Shown piece by piece: positions 45,101-55,803 of a stretch of 64,000 nucleotides of DNA. The first letter of the stretch is position 1; each line of letters begins with the position of its first letter. A program made the translations under genes and the position numbers. The DNA is from Polaribacter batillariae (GTDB lineage: Bacteria > Bacteroidota > Bacteroidia > Flavobacteriales > Flavobacteriaceae): positions 1,612,001-1,676,000 of the forward strand of contig NZ_CP071795.1 in assembly GCF_017498485.1 (NCBI RefSeq), in the 5' to 3' direction. The notes below the pieces were generated by a model. The model was not told the DNA's origin. It searched no databases and saw only the letters and a program-made list of their open reading frames with translations.

Positions 45101-48100
45101 TTGCTTTTTCACAATTGGAACCAACTCCAAGCTCAGTAAATGGTCACTGGCAACGTTTTAATGATGGTGCATATGTAAAAGTAGAAAATTACAAAAAAAA
45201 ATGGGAGCGTCCCATGGTAGGTGATGAATCATCAAATAGAAATATCAAACAAATTGTTGAAAAATATATAGAATTAAGTGATAAATTAACAAACCCAACA
45301 GCAAAAGAATCAGTACCTTTTGATGAAGATGGTAATCTTATTGAGATTTCAAATTTAGATCAGTTGAGTTTTGCTGCTTACGATTACCACATCGCTAGAA
45401 TGTTAGGTTTAGGGTTCTTAGATATTGATACTACTGTTTTTGAAGGTAAATATATTTATTTATCTGCATATTTTTCTTCTGGTGATTTGGAAGATGGATT
45501 AGGAGACAGAGAAGTAAAACATTTGGCAATGAGTTTGCCAACAACAATAGAAGATGAACGTTTACCATTACCTGTAGATTTAAAAGAAATTACACCAGGG
45601 GCATTTCTAGGAAATGAAGGTGAAAAGTCAAGTATAACTGATAAAGATGGTTATACCAATAATGGGGAATCTAGATATGTTACATTATATGCTAAAAATC
45701 AACCATCAGATTTAATTGAAACACCATTTTATTTAAATGATTATGAGTTTTCATTATCTAATTCTACAGAACCTATATATTCAGGGATTGAATATGAACT
45801 GAAAAATGAAAAAAGAATAGAAGGCGAAGCGTTTAATTGGCAAAAACCAGAACTTCCTAATGACCCTCTATATACTAATTTAGTAGCTTCAGGAGAAGAG
45901 CATTATGAAACTAGAGTATTGGAAGTGCCAGAATCAGGAAAACCTCTTTATGTACATAGGCAAAAGAGTGGTGGTTTTCACTATTATAGTTCTTATGGAA
46001 TCAACTGGTTTTCTAGAGCAACGAATAGTGGCACAATTCAAGAAATAGAAACAAGGTTACAACCTAAAAACTCATTAATTCCTCCTTCCAATATTAATGC
46101 ATTATTAATCAGACCTGAAAGTCCACTTTTTTTAACATCAGAAGATGAACAAACAAGGCTCTCTAACATTACCGATAATGATAAAACTTTAGTAAGGTTA
46201 ATTTTTGATTACAATACTAGTCATGAGCTTATCACTAGGAACGTACCTTTAGATTCAGATGTAACAAATGATCAAATTTTAGATAGTATTAATACAAACA
46301 ATTCAAATATATTATACCCTGATAGTGAAGAAGTATTAGCTGAAGAAATTGATATTTTCTTTAGAGACCAAGTACCAAATAATATTAAAGGAAAAGTAGT
46401 TTCTGTTGTTGATAATAATAGTAATGAGCTTTTATCTGACTTACAGGTAGAGAATTATTTTTTGGCTAGTATTGGTCAAACAATAAAACCAACAATAACT
46501 CCTGGAACAGAAGATAATTATATTGGCGGAACTTTTATTCTAGGTGATCAGCAACATATAATTCACAGTATAGCTCAGGGAGCAGAAGGTCCTATTTTTT
46601 CAGTATATAAAAAACAAATTAGTGATGCTCTTATCAACGATATTCCAACAGTAGATTCAAATAATTTACAACCAATCAAAAATACAGGAGATGGTTACTT
46701 TATGGCAGTAGAAAATATGCAAAATCAATCTAGTTGGGGAGTACCTAATCCATTACCACTAAAAATTGATGTTACAGCTTTAAGTGAATTGGACACTGAT
46801 GGAAACATAAAACTTCATAGAGAAATATTACAAACTATAGATGATAATGGCGAAACTGTAAGAGAGGTCGAAAAATCTCGAGGAATTTGGTCTAGCCTTA
46901 ATGATGGACATACCACTATTGAAGAGGTTAATGAACCCTTTGAGCCTATCTATGATAATGACGGGAAAATTACCGGTTACAATGAAAGACACCAAGGAAC
47001 TTATAAAATAACATTTCATGGTATCCAACTTAATGAACACCCGCAATTTAGTGAAAATGGGGCTTCAGTAGAATGGTTTAGAGGTATTGCTAGAATATTT
47101 ACAGAGGCTAGTGTTCAAAATGGAATCGCCAAAAAAACACGTAAAATTTTACCTGTAGTTAAAATTGAGAATATTATTAGAACAATGGATATTGCTCCTT
47201 TTAATGATTTAGTTGTATATGTGAATGATCCTACATTTCCTAAATATGATGAAAATACAGGTTCATTAGATGATACAGGTTATGATTATATTAAAACAGG
47301 AACCAATGTATCTGTAAACTTTTATCCAAGTTATAAAGCCTATTTGTATGCAGATAGTGTTTATGGACTTACAGAAGATTTAATCCCTAATCTAGGGGAT
47401 GGTGCAACAGCATATTCTATTTTTGGTTTAAGATCTCAAGAAAGAAACAGAAATTCTGGTATAGACAGATATGTTTCTAAAATAAGTGTACCAAGTTTAA
47501 TGTTTGCGCAAGAGACAATAGAGGCTTTAGAGCCTGAGAAACCAGAAGGTTCAGATTATGCTACTAGACCCGATTTCTTTGGAAGATCTACCTATACAAT
47601 TACTACAGAATATAAACATAAACCCAATAGTATTTTATTTTATAGAACTAATGATGAAGCATTATTAAATGCTCTCTATGAAGAAGCAACTATACTAGAG
47701 GTTAAAGAAAAATTAAAAGAGTTAGAAGCTAATAATAAAAACAACTATGCAGAAGCTTGGAGAGGTTTTTTAAATTTTGGAGAAATAGAAACTGATGGTG
47801 ACTATAAAGAATACTTGCATAATAATGAAGAGGGGGATAAATTTAAATTTCCATATCCAGATAAATTGAGTTTCTTTTCATCAGCAAATGAAATTCTTGA
47901 TGCATTAAATAAAAATATTGTTGATACGCCAAACCCATTATTTCCATTATTTAATGTAGATATAAATGACCCTGATACAGATGTTGGAACTATTCCAGCA
48001 GGAGATGATAGAATTTTTAACTTTTTAAAAGGTGCTATTTATAATTCTTTTGTTCCACTTACAGAAGTACCAATTATTTATAAATATATTAAAGGGTCTG

Positions 48101-49179
48101 GAAATTCTGAAGATTACAAGCCAATTAACAAGAAACAAGTAATTCGAGATAAAAATGGTTATCTATTATCCCCTGATGTAGAAGGCAATGGTTTTGATAT
48201 GGCACCCATGATGAAAATAGTTGGTACTAACCCTCATAAAACGCAGTTTGTAGATTTTAATTTAGATGGAACATCTAACAACATTTATTTTTATGGTGTT
48301 CGAGAAATAAGTTCACAAATGAAAATGGGAGAGTATAGTCCATTCTTAGGTCCTGTAAAACTAATAAATACGAACCCTCCTGAAGCACCAGAAATAAAGC
48401 GAATAATCCCTGTGTTAGAAAATCCTATTTTACGAATCAAGCCTTCTATACAGCTTGAAGTAAATGCATATCCTGATATTCAAAATATTAGAAGAATTAC
48501 TATTTATCGTGCTACAAATAAGTTAGACGCTCAATCGGTTAGAACGATGCAATTGGTAAAAGTTATTAATTTACAAGATGAAGATATTATAAGTGAATCT
48601 ATTTGGAAGGTTTATGATTCTTTCGAAGATTTGATAGAAATTCCTTATGGAAATGGAATTTTCTATCGTATTACAGTATCTAGAAAAGTTGAATATATAG
48701 ATAAAAATGGAGCTACAACTATTGAGTATCAACCATCACAAGCTTCAAAGATAGTTGCTTCTATGATGGTAGAAGTAACAAACCCTTCTACTCCAATAGT
48801 AGATTTTACCTCTGATTATATTTCCTCGGATGGAACAATTCTATTCAATATCATCTTACAATGGCAAAAAACTTGTTATAAAGGAAAATACCATGTTTAT
48901 AAAATGAATGGTCAAGGTAATTGGATTAAAATTCATGTATTAGAGAGTAATGAAAGTACTATGGAGCTATCTCTTTTAGATACAGATTTAGGTTCAGAGG
49001 ATTTAACCATTAAAAATGAAGAAAATAACCCCGTGTACCATCATTTTAAAGTTACGGCTGAAAATACATCAGGTATGTTAAGTACAGAAGAAAGAATACT
49101 AACGATTCCTAATACAAATAATTTACCTAAAGAAGGAATAGGAAGCATGATTATAGAGAGTACAAATATTGTTAGATAA
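42145..49179 (+). CDS. Giant leaderless BspA/DUF285-repeat protein (2344 aa)
   Basis: The protein opens directly in a PKD-like beta domain ([20 protein letters not shown], about 30-50). Several DUF285 repeats follow ([20 protein letters not shown] type, about 110-300), a closing unit, and an invasin-type Big_1 domain at about 368-462 ([30 protein letters not shown]). The PKD-like and DUF285 block is then repeated (about 463-730). Residues from about 740 to the end are beta-rich and unclassified, with a fibronectin-like C-terminal part ([18 protein letters not shown]). DUF285 proteins usually are surface adhesins, but no signal peptide, lipobox or sorting domain is present here. It starts 6 bases after the previous giant gene. 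Confidence 0.88.
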   Translation: MSFITTWETTINNESITIPTTGSGYNYNVDWGDGNIETGFTGDATHVYSNLGEHTITITGTFPRIHFAGTGDKNKIISIDQWGNNQWQSMSNAFFGCENLIINATDAPDLSGVTSLFGMFREAKSINQDISFWDVSGIVDMSFMFYLATNFNQDISAWVVSNVISMPFMFASTLFNQNIGNWNVSKVTNMRAMFAEATEFNQDIGSWNVSNVTNMSVMFSYASSFNQDISSWVLSSLINASGMFQNASSFNQDIGSWDVSNVANMNSMFSGASSFDQNLSSWDVSNVEDMGFLGSISPPIPPGTSIFSGVKLSTKNYDALLLGWSKLNLKPNIHFAVDSSYCNGEEARSIIENFGWIIQDNGLNCQNNVDLSASTITASQVSIILENTDTSLITVQLKNNLGDNLTTGGETVVIETSLGTISSTIDNGDGTYTASLNSISSGIANLTFKINNEDALDTEIVIFSKGTDAFITTWETINNNESITIPTTGNGYTYTVDWGDGTLQTVYHSNATHTYVLAGVYTVKIIGVFPQIYFNFQGDHLKIMSIEQWGNIQWRSMNRAFKGCRNLVGNTIDTPNLSKLTDMSQMFSRASAFNQDIGSWDVSNVTNMDAMFSGASAFNQDIGSWDVSNVTNMDSMFLLALSFDQNLGSWDVSNVENMGFLGSRTLPPRTSIFTGVKLSTKNYDALLLGWSKLNLKPDIHFAVDSSYCNGEEARAIIKNFGWIIQDNGLNCKSIVDLSITENTLLQTPNFYLQSVGSMGVESTKGIHLRWAFGGVLGEKHLPKRDYASNTNNFNKPNDVVTIFRTPYQKIQFILDLSKNPSVVDDVNRFWIYQFDNNRNFYIYFRNTVKYDQVRNTINPSINPAEFIQNYGAELIEIENKKELFFASELKAINTTSNSSLQLESLSVSDSKRPSFKVVSSRKTFSSSELNAIRVVNENIRSIRFKPTDCQILEIQFEFYNDFITSVNNVDKWSFMGDFALTIDNDIAFSQLEPTPSSVNGHWQRFNDGAYVKVENYKKKWERPMVGDESSNRNIKQIVEKYIELSDKLTNPTAKESVPFDEDGNLIEISNLDQLSFAAYDYHIARMLGLGFLDIDTTVFEGKYIYLSAYFSSGDLEDGLGDREVKHLAMSLPTTIEDERLPLPVDLKEITPGAFLGNEGEKSSITDKDGYTNNGESRYVTLYAKNQPSDLIETPFYLNDYEFSLSNSTEPIYSGIEYELKNEKRIEGEAFNWQKPELPNDPLYTNLVASGEEHYETRVLEVPESGKPLYVHRQKSGGFHYYSSYGINWFSRATNSGTIQEIETRLQPKNSLIPPSNINALLIRPESPLFLTSEDEQTRLSNITDNDKTLVRLIFDYNTSHELITRNVPLDSDVTNDQILDSINTNNSNILYPDSEEVLAEEIDIFFRDQVPNNIKGKVVSVVDNNSNELLSDLQVENYFLASIGQTIKPTITPGTEDNYIGGTFILGDQQHIIHSIAQGAEGPIFSVYKKQISDALINDIPTVDSNNLQPIKNTGDGYFMAVENMQNQSSWGVPNPLPLKIDVTALSELDTDGNIKLHREILQTIDDNGETVREVEKSRGIWSSLNDGHTTIEEVNEPFEPIYDNDGKITGYNERHQGTYKITFHGIQLNEHPQFSENGASVEWFRGIARIFTEASVQNGIAKKTRKILPVVKIENIIRTMDIAPFNDLVVYVNDPTFPKYDENTGSLDDTGYDYIKTGTNVSVNFYPSYKAYLYADSVYGLTEDLIPNLGDGATAYSIFGLRSQERNRNSGIDRYVSKISVPSLMFAQETIEALEPEKPEGSDYATRPDFFGRSTYTITTEYKHKPNSILFYRTNDEALLNALYEEATILEVKEKLKELEANNKNNYAEAWRGFLNFGEIETDGDYKEYLHNNEEGDKFKFPYPDKLSFFSSANEILDALNKNIVDTPNPLFPLFNVDINDPDTDVGTIPAGDDRIFNFLKGAIYNSFVPLTEVPIIYKYIKGSGNSEDYKPINKKQVIRDKNGYLLSPDVEGNGFDMAPMMKIVGTNPHKTQFVDFNLDGTSNNIYFYGVREISSQMKMGEYSPFLGPVKLINTNPPEAPEIKRIIPVLENPILRIKPSIQLEVNAYPDIQNIRRITIYRATNKLDAQSVRTMQLVKVINLQDEDIISESIWKVYDSFEDLIEIPYGNGIFYRITVSRKVEYIDKNGATTIEYQPSQASKIVASMMVEVTNPSTPIVDFTSDYISSDGTILFNIILQWQKTCYKGKYHVYKMNGQGNWIKIHVLESNESTMELSLLDTDLGSEDLTIKNEENNPVYHHFKVTAENTSGMLSTEERILTIPNTNNLPKEGIGSMIIESTNIVR

Positions 49180-49197
49180 AATTTAAAAAAAAAGATT

Positions 49198-49851
49198 ATG
49201 GCAGAACAAGATAGAAATACCTTAAAAGATTTTTTTAAGAAAGGTAAAAAGCCTACAGAACAAAACTATGCAGATTTCATAGATAGTTTTGTTAATAAAA
49301 ACGATGATAATTTCGTGGAGACTATTCCAGCTTTACCAGATGCAACAACTACCAAAAAAGGTATCGTTGAACAGGCTACACTTGCAGAAGTTGAAGCAGG
49401 ATTAGACAACACAAGATTTATAACCCCTAAAGGTGCTAAAAGAGCCGTGGAAACTTTTACTTCAGAATCCATTAAAAAAAATACAAAATTATTTAATATT
49501 AACGATTTAAAAACTACGGATGTTTATGAGATATTGCCCGCTCAAGGAGCAAATAAAATAATATCAGTTCATAAAACAATATTTGACATAAATATAACAG
49601 TTCCTTATAACAATAACGCTACAAATTATCTTCTAGAATTAGATGTGAATTCTGAATATTTTGTTGGAAATAGTAATTTCATGGATATTAATATTGAAAA
49701 TAGAAAAGTATCTATATCAGTAGCATCCGGTGGTAATTTTTCTACAAGTATATTGGATAAGCCTCTAAATCTTAAACCTAAAATTAATGAGAGTGGAGGA
49801 ACATTAATTGTAAAAGTAGTTGTGTTTTATTCGGTAATTGATTTAAGTTAA
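49198..49851 (+). CDS. Tail-fibre-like protein with N-terminal docking motif
   Basis: This 217-aa protein begins with a short helical motif, LKDFFKKGKKPTEQNYADFI, then DSFVNKND. The same pattern starts the 1037-aa fibre downstream and many phage-tail-associated proteins of Bacteroidota. It continues with a typical tail-fibre stretch (TTTKKGIVEQATLAEVEAG, TRFITPKGAKRAVE) and ends in a beta domain. There is no signal peptide. The role is likely an accessory fibre or adaptor attached to a particle (inference). Confidence 0.8.
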   Translation: MAEQDRNTLKDFFKKGKKPTEQNYADFIDSFVNKNDDNFVETIPALPDATTTKKGIVEQATLAEVEAGLDNTRFITPKGAKRAVETFTSESIKKNTKLFNINDLKTTDVYEILPAQGANKIISVHKTIFDINITVPYNNNATNYLLELDVNSEYFVGNSNFMDINIENRKVSISVASGGNFSTSILDKPLNLKPKINESGGTLIVKVVVFYSVIDLS

Positions 49852-49948
49852 AGTGCACCATCACTTTAGGAAAATGATAATTCGTTTAGGAATTTGTTTT
49901 CTAGTTAAACAATAACTTAAAAGAATAAACAGGTAAGTATATTTAAAG

Positions 49949-50029
49949 AAAAACATTTTTCGAACAGGAGATTTTATTGTTAAAATCCAATTTGGTGAAC
50001 GAATAAATAGTTTTGACGGAGATAATTGA
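49949..50029 (+). pseudogene. Remnant of a third docking-motif gene
   Basis: In the 246-base gap before the fibre gene the frame reads KNIFRTGDFIVKIQF, then NSFDGDN and a stop. It keeps the F-[RE]-T-G-D-F core and the spacing of the docking motif (compare TYFETGDFPNEEQFVDLIDS). No start codon or downstream domain is left, so this looks like a decayed copy. The surrounding gap has nothing else. Confidence 0.5.
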
Positions 50030-50097
50030 AAAGCAATAAAAGACTATAAAATAGTTCCAATGAAAATACGTTAATTAATACAAAAATTATAAAAAAG

Positions 50098-53000
50098 ATG
50101 ATAGTAGATAAAACAACCTTAAAAACTTATTTCGAAACAGGAGATTTTCCTAATGAAGAGCAATTTGTAGATCTTATTGATAGCTTAGAGAGTGTTAGAA
50201 ATAACCTCGAATACACTTATGCCGATTTGAAAGACTTAATAGAATCTAACAGTTTAGACTTAAAGCAAAATTATATTTTAAATGATTATGTTCATAAATA
50301 TTATATAGAAAACACAAATTCTAGTGGTAAGATTAGAAAAAGAACTACGGGGTCTATAATTTCTGGTTATGGAACTTTTAACACTTTAGTAGAAGATCTT
50401 TTAATGGGAATGGAAGTTACTATTACAAAACTACCAGAAAACTATTCTGGAGATTTGCAAATTGGAGACAAAGATACCGTCAGTGAAGTATTTGCAAATT
50501 ATTATTTTAAATTTAGTAGTGGAAAAATTCATTTAGTAGAAGGTTTAGAAATTGAATACTTTATACGTCGTTATAATAACATTGAAGAAAATATCGTAAT
50601 TAATGATGCGAATGGAAAACCTATCTTAAAACCAAACGGTATTATCAATACAGAAGTTCATGATGGTACTCCTTATATGGATATGACCGATATAGAAAAT
50701 CAAGCTCCAACTCCAGAAAAAATACTCTTAACACCTCTTTCATCTAACAGCTTTGAGACTGTGGCACTAAGTTTAACTTATAAAGGTGATATAGTTCATT
50801 TCGATTTTGACGATAATAAGGTAGAGAATGATAATAAAATAGTTATTGGAGAAAGAAAAGGTTTTATAAAAAGAAGAATTAATAAAGATTTAAATATTGA
50901 TGTTAATTGTAATTGGAGAGAACAAAAATTTAGAAGGTGGCTACTTTCCGATAGCAGTATCGACCAATTTATTAATGTTAATGAAGATGCAACAGACGTA
51001 AATGTAATGACTGCATTTGATGGGAAATATTTATTTACATCAGAACAAAGAACAAAAGCCAATGCTAATTATTTTTATATTATTCCTGCTCCAGAGTATC
51101 TCTTAAATAATTTAAATACAAATGGAAAAGTTAAAGAATTTGAAGCTCTTGCAAAAACCAATTTAAGAGCCAAAGATTTTTCAGTTTTTCAATTAGATAA
51201 TAATAAAGAACCTGTTAAGGTAGCAAAGTGTATTATTGAATTTTTAGCTAACAGTGTTTTTCAAATGAATCCAGATTCATTTAACGTGAACCTTAACATC
51301 GAAAACCTAAAATTCATAAATAACTCTACATTTACTTGTTATGCTAATTTAATAGGAGCTACAGGTACTACTATAGAAAAGGTAATAACATTAGATGCTT
51401 TACATTTTGATAATTTTACTGCGAACTTTTTAAAAAACATAAATTTTCTTGGCTATTCATCCGGTTTTGTTTCAAGTTCATCTTTTGAAAATATAATATT
51501 TGGCACTAATAAAGACGGAGATATTATTGGCCCTGGGCCACATGAAAGTGTTTCATGGATAATATTAAATATGTTAAATTGTAAATTTCTAAATACTTCT
51601 TATGGATCTTTTACGACAGTAATTAAAATGTTAAATATTGTTTCTATAAATTCTTGTTTATACTTTTATTCAAATAAATTTGGACTTTACCAAGATTCTA
51701 TTATTGTTAATTCAATATTTAACAATGCAACTTTAAGACTCTTACATAATAATATTAATGTAACGATTTCTGGACTAATAATTCCAAAAAAAGAAACTCC
51801 AGAAGGATGGATTTATTCTATCCCAAAAGTTCTAAATTCTATCAATATAAAAAGAATTTCTTCTACAGGTGAGTTATATTATGAAGAAGAAGCTTCAGAG
51901 GCTGATAATTTTACAAAAAAGATTTTTGTGTGGAATCAAGAGACTAATAATTGGGAACTTACTAACTTTAAAAATGATATTGATTTAGAAAATTATGTTA
52001 CTTTAAATGGTACTCAAACCATTTCAGGAGAAAAAATATTTAACAATAATCTTGGTGTAGGAGAGCAATCTAAATTGAAATTTTATGCCCCAGATACATC
52101 TGGAGCACCTGGAGCTGGATTTGACCTAAATTTAGAGAGTGAAGTATTTGGAATTGAGAACCAAGGTTTATTTATCGATTCAGATTTAAAAACAGGAGGG
52201 AATTTAAATTTATCAAATAACAACATAACTAATGTAAAAGATATCACTGCTGAATCTTTTAAAAAATCGAATGGGTTATCAACTCAGTTTTTAAAAGCTG
52301 ATGGTTCTGTAGATCAAAACACCTATGATAATTACCAATCTTTTAATTTAAAAACAGACGGGGTTCAAAGAACTACTATTCGATCAGAAGGAGATTTAGA
52401 CTTTACCAGTCCAGATGGTTTATTATCTATTGGGTATGGAGCTGGAGGAGTGGTTCAATTAAGTTTAAATGAATTATCGTATAATGATTTAATAGATAAA
52501 CCAACTAATACAGGAGGTGAACCTAATGTACAATCAGATTGGAATGCTACTAGTGGAGATGCTTTAATATTAAACAAACCTACAATACCTACTAATAATA
52601 ATGAACTTACTAATGGTGCTGGTTATATAACTTCACCTGATGGTGGGAATGCTGCTACTTTAGATGGAATTGACAGTTCTCAATTTTTAAGAAATGATCA
52701 AAATGGAACACTAAATGGTGAGTTAAATATAACTAATGGTTTAGAAGTTAATTCGAATTCTCAGTCAGGTTTAAAAATATATCAGGGAACAGGAGCAGAA
52801 TCTACATCTTTTTGGTTTGCTCCTAAAAATGATGCCAATAACGGTTGGGATACTGGCAAGCGTTTTGGCTTTTATGAAACAGATAGAAGGTGGTGTGTAG
52901 AAGGAGATTATATTGTTATAGGTGATGTTGTTGCTAATAATTTTCAACTGTCTTCAGATAAAAATTTAAAAGAAAATGTAGCACCTTTAACTAACAAAGA

Positions 53001-53211
53001 TATCATCAATGTAGATTGGAAATCTTTTAACATGAAAAAAGATGAAACCAAATCAAAGAGATATGGTGTTATTGCGCAAGAATTAGAAAAAACAAATCCT
53101 GAATTAGTTAAAACGGATTCTAAAGGAGAAAAATCTGTTCTATACATAGACTTACTTATTGCTAAAATAGCTGAATTAGAAAGTAGAATTAAAGAACTAG
53201 AAGCTAAATAA
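50098..53211 (+). CDS. Tail fibre with S74 intramolecular chaperone domain
   Basis: This 1037-aa protein has the N-terminal docking motif TYFETGDFPNEEQFVDLIDS at about residue 9-28 and a beta-helix-like middle (about 380-600). The distal shaft has typical fibre repeats (GEPNVQSDWNATSGDALILN, NNELTNGAGYITSPDGGNAA). The C-terminal peptidase S74/ICA domain is at about 945-1037 (SSDKNLKENVAPL, KRYGVIAQELEKTNPELV, a final coiled coil). The S74 domain trimerises the fibre and is normally auto-cleaved. It clearly belongs to a phage-like or tail-like particle. The next gene starts 2 bases after the stop. Confidence 0.93.
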   Translation: MIVDKTTLKTYFETGDFPNEEQFVDLIDSLESVRNNLEYTYADLKDLIESNSLDLKQNYILNDYVHKYYIENTNSSGKIRKRTTGSIISGYGTFNTLVEDLLMGMEVTITKLPENYSGDLQIGDKDTVSEVFANYYFKFSSGKIHLVEGLEIEYFIRRYNNIEENIVINDANGKPILKPNGIINTEVHDGTPYMDMTDIENQAPTPEKILLTPLSSNSFETVALSLTYKGDIVHFDFDDNKVENDNKIVIGERKGFIKRRINKDLNIDVNCNWREQKFRRWLLSDSSIDQFINVNEDATDVNVMTAFDGKYLFTSEQRTKANANYFYIIPAPEYLLNNLNTNGKVKEFEALAKTNLRAKDFSVFQLDNNKEPVKVAKCIIEFLANSVFQMNPDSFNVNLNIENLKFINNSTFTCYANLIGATGTTIEKVITLDALHFDNFTANFLKNINFLGYSSGFVSSSSFENIIFGTNKDGDIIGPGPHESVSWIILNMLNCKFLNTSYGSFTTVIKMLNIVSINSCLYFYSNKFGLYQDSIIVNSIFNNATLRLLHNNINVTISGLIIPKKETPEGWIYSIPKVLNSINIKRISSTGELYYEEEASEADNFTKKIFVWNQETNNWELTNFKNDIDLENYVTLNGTQTISGEKIFNNNLGVGEQSKLKFYAPDTSGAPGAGFDLNLESEVFGIENQGLFIDSDLKTGGNLNLSNNNITNVKDITAESFKKSNGLSTQFLKADGSVDQNTYDNYQSFNLKTDGVQRTTIRSEGDLDFTSPDGLLSIGYGAGGVVQLSLNELSYNDLIDKPTNTGGEPNVQSDWNATSGDALILNKPTIPTNNNELTNGAGYITSPDGGNAATLDGIDSSQFLRNDQNGTLNGELNITNGLEVNSNSQSGLKIYQGTGAESTSFWFAPKNDANNGWDTGKRFGFYETDRRWCVEGDYIVIGDVVANNFQLSSDKNLKENVAPLTNKDIINVDWKSFNMKKDETKSKRYGVIAQELEKTNPELVKTDSKGEKSVLYIDLLIAKIAELESRIKELEAK

Positions 53212-53213
53212 TT

Positions 53214-53789
53214 ATGGGAGTACCAAATACAGATAACTTTTCCTTTCATGATGTAAAAAATGAAATTGAAAATAATGGAGGAGCAACTACCAATAGTTTA
53301 GTTGAAGCTTTTGCTAATGCAAATGCTACAGGTTTCGATAGTAGTTATGAAGGTTCTAAAGATAGTTTATTAAATTTCAGGAATTATAATCATGTAATGT
53401 TAGGTAAATTAGTATTAGGTTCTATAAATGACCCAAATTTATCTACATCATTCCGTTCAGTAAATAATCGATTTACTATAAATAATAGTTCTGTTAATGG
53501 AAATGTAGAACTTAGATTTACATTTATTAGCGATAATAGTGATGTTTCAAATAATATAGTACCGTTATTTGAAGGTAATTCTATGATCTTAAATACTCCT
53601 ATAGTAAGAAACTACGTAATAAATCCTAATCCTAATGGTATAGATTTAATTATAACTGATTTAACATACCAATACAATAGTAATGGTGGTAGTGGTAGTG
53701 TAGAAATACTAATGGAGATACTATCAGTGACTGGTAATACTATGCCTACCACTACTTCAGTAATTATAAGAGAGTTTTATACGGATTAA
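53214..53789 (+). CDS. Virion- or tail-associated structural protein, flavobacterial type
   Basis: This 191-aa protein starts MGVPNTDNFSFHDVKNEIEN and has FANANATGFDSSYEGSKDSL and NFRNY. I recognise this layout (MGVP-start, FxLxDV, ANA, F-D-x2-Y-x-G, D-S-L-L-x-F-R-N-Y) from proteins placed beside tail fibres in flavobacterial genomes. The C-terminal half is a beta domain (VELRFTFISDNSDVSNNIVP, GSVEILMEILSVTG). No signal peptide. Its close coupling to the fibre suggests a partner at the fibre tip or base (inference). Confidence 0.75.
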   Translation: MGVPNTDNFSFHDVKNEIENNGGATTNSLVEAFANANATGFDSSYEGSKDSLLNFRNYNHVMLGKLVLGSINDPNLSTSFRSVNNRFTINNSSVNGNVELRFTFISDNSDVSNNIVPLFEGNSMILNTPIVRNYVINPNPNGIDLIITDLTYQYNSNGGSGSVEILMEILSVTGNTMPTTTSVIIREFYTD

Positions 53790-53814
53790 AGATTTTCTTG
53801 TTTTTTTTCTTTGA

Positions 53815-54024
53815 AGAGGAAGTAATTTTTACTGTGAAATACAGAGAAAACAAAATTCTGAATCATGGGTTACTAACAATCCAAATTTACGTTATTGGTC
53901 TGATACTTTAGAAGCAACGACGCTAGATCAAGTCTTTGACTACCCAGTGACTATCGATTACTGCGAATATAGTATTCTAACAAGACTTGATAATCGAATT
54001 GGAAGTGTGAAATATAGTAAATAG
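53815..54024 (+). pseudogene. Gene fragment without start codon
   Basis: One frame is open from a TGA at 53,812 to a TAG at 54,022 and reads FYCEIQRKQNSESW, then NLRYWSDTLEATTLDQVFDY and TRLDNRIGSVKYSK. The amino-acid composition looks like real protein, but there is no start codon. It is probably the C-terminal remnant of another structural gene between fibre and lysis genes. The rest of the 338-base gap has no other signal. Confidence 0.45.
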
Positions 54025-54127
54025 AATAATGTATTAAACATAGATTTAACCCTAGATTAACCCTATTATTAAATGTTAAAAAATCAACTTATTTCACTAT
54101 TAATTTTTGGACTTAAAAACAATAATT

Positions 54128-54751
54128 ATGTTAGTACTTTTAGATAACGGACACGGATCATTAATCAACGGAGAATACCAAACACAAGGCAAAAGAAAAG
54201 ATTGGCAAGAAAAGGGTATAATTTACGAAGGAGAATTTAATAGAGCCATCGTTAACGGTATTATAGAGCAACTTACTTTTTATAAGATTCCTTTTGTAAA
54301 TATTGCTCCAGAATATTGGGATGTTCGATTAGAGACACGTGTAAAAAGAGCCAATAGATTCTATACACGTAAATGTTTTTACTTGAGTGTGCATAGCAAT
54401 GCAGGAGGTGGACATGGCAGTGAAATTTTCACCTCTCCTGGCAATACCAAAAGTGATAAAATTGCCACAATTTTTGGGGAAGAATTTAAAGAAGAATTTC
54501 CAAATAGGAGATTACGAACCGATTTTTCAGATGGAGATTTAGATAAAGAAAGACGGTTTTATGTGCTTACTAAGACAAAAATGCCAGCTATCTTAACAGA
54601 AAATTTCTTTATGGATAATTTTGAAGAATTTAGAGATATTCTAAACACTAAAGAAGGCAGACAGAAAATAGTAGATTATCATGTAAAAGCCATAATAAGA
54701 GCTAAAGTTGAAATATTTAATGAAATAACACCAATAAATTTTAATTTTTAA
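54128..54751 (+). CDS. N-acetylmuramoyl-L-alanine amidase (Amidase_3), endolysin-like
   Basis: This protein of about 207 aa cleaves the amide bond between MurNAc and the stem peptide. Zinc ligands and catalytic residues are in place: DNGHGS (His), IYEGEFNR (Glu), YLSVHSNAGG (His) and the catalytic Glu in AILTENFFMDN. I chose the ATG at 54,128, since the upstream extension begins at a TTG and adds no conserved residues. It has no signal peptide, unlike housekeeping AmiC-type enzymes. It therefore needs a holin or lysis partner, which fits the small membrane protein downstream. Confidence 0.92.
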   Translation: MLVLLDNGHGSLINGEYQTQGKRKDWQEKGIIYEGEFNRAIVNGIIEQLTFYKIPFVNIAPEYWDVRLETRVKRANRFYTRKCFYLSVHSNAGGGHGSEIFTSPGNTKSDKIATIFGEEFKEEFPNRRLRTDFSDGDLDKERRFYVLTKTKMPAILTENFFMDNFEEFRDILNTKEGRQKIVDYHVKAIIRAKVEIFNEITPINFNF

Positions 54752-54761
54752 ACTCGATTCT

Positions 54762-55220
54762 ATGAAACATATTAAAAACATAATTTCAATTATATTTCTA
54801 ACTAGCATTTTGTTCTCTTGTAGCAGTCTAAAAACTGCTCTATACGACCATTATTCTTACCAAAAGACAGTAGAAATAAAAGTTGAAACATCAAGCTTAA
54901 TAGATAAGGCTACTACTCCTTATAATGAACATTTAAAAGAAATAGGGGAATTAGGTATGGATATTCAAAAAATAATAGAGTACGAGAAAAACAAACCGAA
55001 TAATGAAATTACGTATGCTATGTGGAAAGTATTGGCTGATAAGGATAAAAACCTACTAGTTGGTTTTTTTAAGAGATGGAAGGAAAAAGGAGAGTTAAAA
55101 CCTTTTTTCGTAAAGGAAGCTAAATCTCAAATTATGGAAGCAATAGATTTGCTTTTAAAATATGAAGGTAAAAAAGATAAGGAAGCAAAAAAGAAACTAT
55201 TAGAGCTTATAACCGAATAA
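54762..55220 (+). CDS. Small helical lipoprotein in the lysis-like cassette
   Basis: This 152-aa protein has a lipobox (MKHIKNIISIIFLTSILFSC, Cys at 20) and an otherwise helical, charged body (VETSSLIDKATTPYNEHL, FFKRWKEKGELKPFFVKEAK). A lipoprotein with a helical periplasmic body directly after an endolysin could be an outer-membrane spanin-like factor; this rests on position and architecture only. It starts 10 bases after the amidase stop. Confidence 0.75.
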   Translation: MKHIKNIISIIFLTSILFSCSSLKTALYDHYSYQKTVEIKVETSSLIDKATTPYNEHLKEIGELGMDIQKIIEYEKNKPNNEITYAMWKVLADKDKNLLVGFFKRWKEKGELKPFFVKEAKSQIMEAIDLLLKYEGKKDKEAKKKLLELITE

Positions 55221-55223
55221 ATT

Positions 55224-55547
55224 ATGGATTTTGAATTAATATTGAAAGAAATAAAGTCTAATTTAATTTCACTTTTTGGCGAAAAATGGCATAATTTAAA
55301 AGAAGAATCTAAAAAAGATATTGATCAATTTTTAGAATCTAGTAAATTTAAGTTAGAGCGTTGGACAGAACTTTTAGCTAATGGTGATTTAGATTTAGAA
55401 GAATATGAATGGCTTATTAAAAGTCAAAAAGATCTTATGGTTATGCAGACCTTACACAGTTCTGGAGTTAATAAAATAAGTTTAGGTCATTTTAAAAATA
55501 AGATGATAAAAACAATGATTAATGTTGTAAAAACGATAATATTTTAA
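55224..55547 (+). CDS. Small helical protein with amphipathic C-terminus
   Basis: This 107-aa protein is alpha-helical: FGEKWHNLKEESKKDIDQFL, then ERWTELLANGDLDLEEYEWL, and a conserved-looking SQKDLMVMQTLHSSGVNKI. The basic, hydrophobic tail (FKNKMIKTMINVVKTIIF) could bind membrane. I have an impression of similar small proteins beside Bacteroidota phage-like lysis genes but cannot name a family. It lies 3 bases after the lipoprotein gene and 1 base before the next, so translation is coupled. Confidence 0.72.
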   Translation: MDFELILKEIKSNLISLFGEKWHNLKEESKKDIDQFLESSKFKLERWTELLANGDLDLEEYEWLIKSQKDLMVMQTLHSSGVNKISLGHFKNKMIKTMINVVKTIIF

Positions 55548-55548
55548 A

Positions 55549-55803
55549 ATGATTAATAAAATTAAAGATAAAGACGTTGTTAATTGTATCGAACAATGTG
55601 CAGTAGAAAATAAATATTGGATAAATAAACAAGAAGTAGCAGAAAAATTAAAAAGTTCAGTGGATGAAATAGAATCTATTGTACTAAAATCTAATAATAT
55701 AATTTTAAATGGTGATGGAGAAATAACAACTAGAGAACTATACAAAAAACAAACTCCGTTTTTTAATAAACTTTTAGATACATTTAAAAATAAAATAGAA
55801 TAA
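55549..55803 (+). CDS. Small protein of unknown function, winged-helix-like
   Basis: This 84-aa protein has an N-terminal part (VNCIEQCAVENKYWINKQEV, AEKLKSSVDEIESIVLKSNN) with the pattern of a small helix-turn-helix or wing domain. It could be a regulator of the cassette or a structural adaptor. There is no signal or membrane helix. Its stop overlaps the start of the holin-like gene at 55,803. Confidence 0.65.
   Translation: MINKIKDKDVVNCIEQCAVENKYWINKQEVAEKLKSSVDEIESIVLKSNNIILNGDGEITTRELYKKQTPFFNKLLDTFKNKIE

Noticed and set aside
49852..50097. A complete gene between the two fibre-module proteins
   Set aside because: Only a short motif remnant is readable; stops occur in all frames and no start codon serves it.
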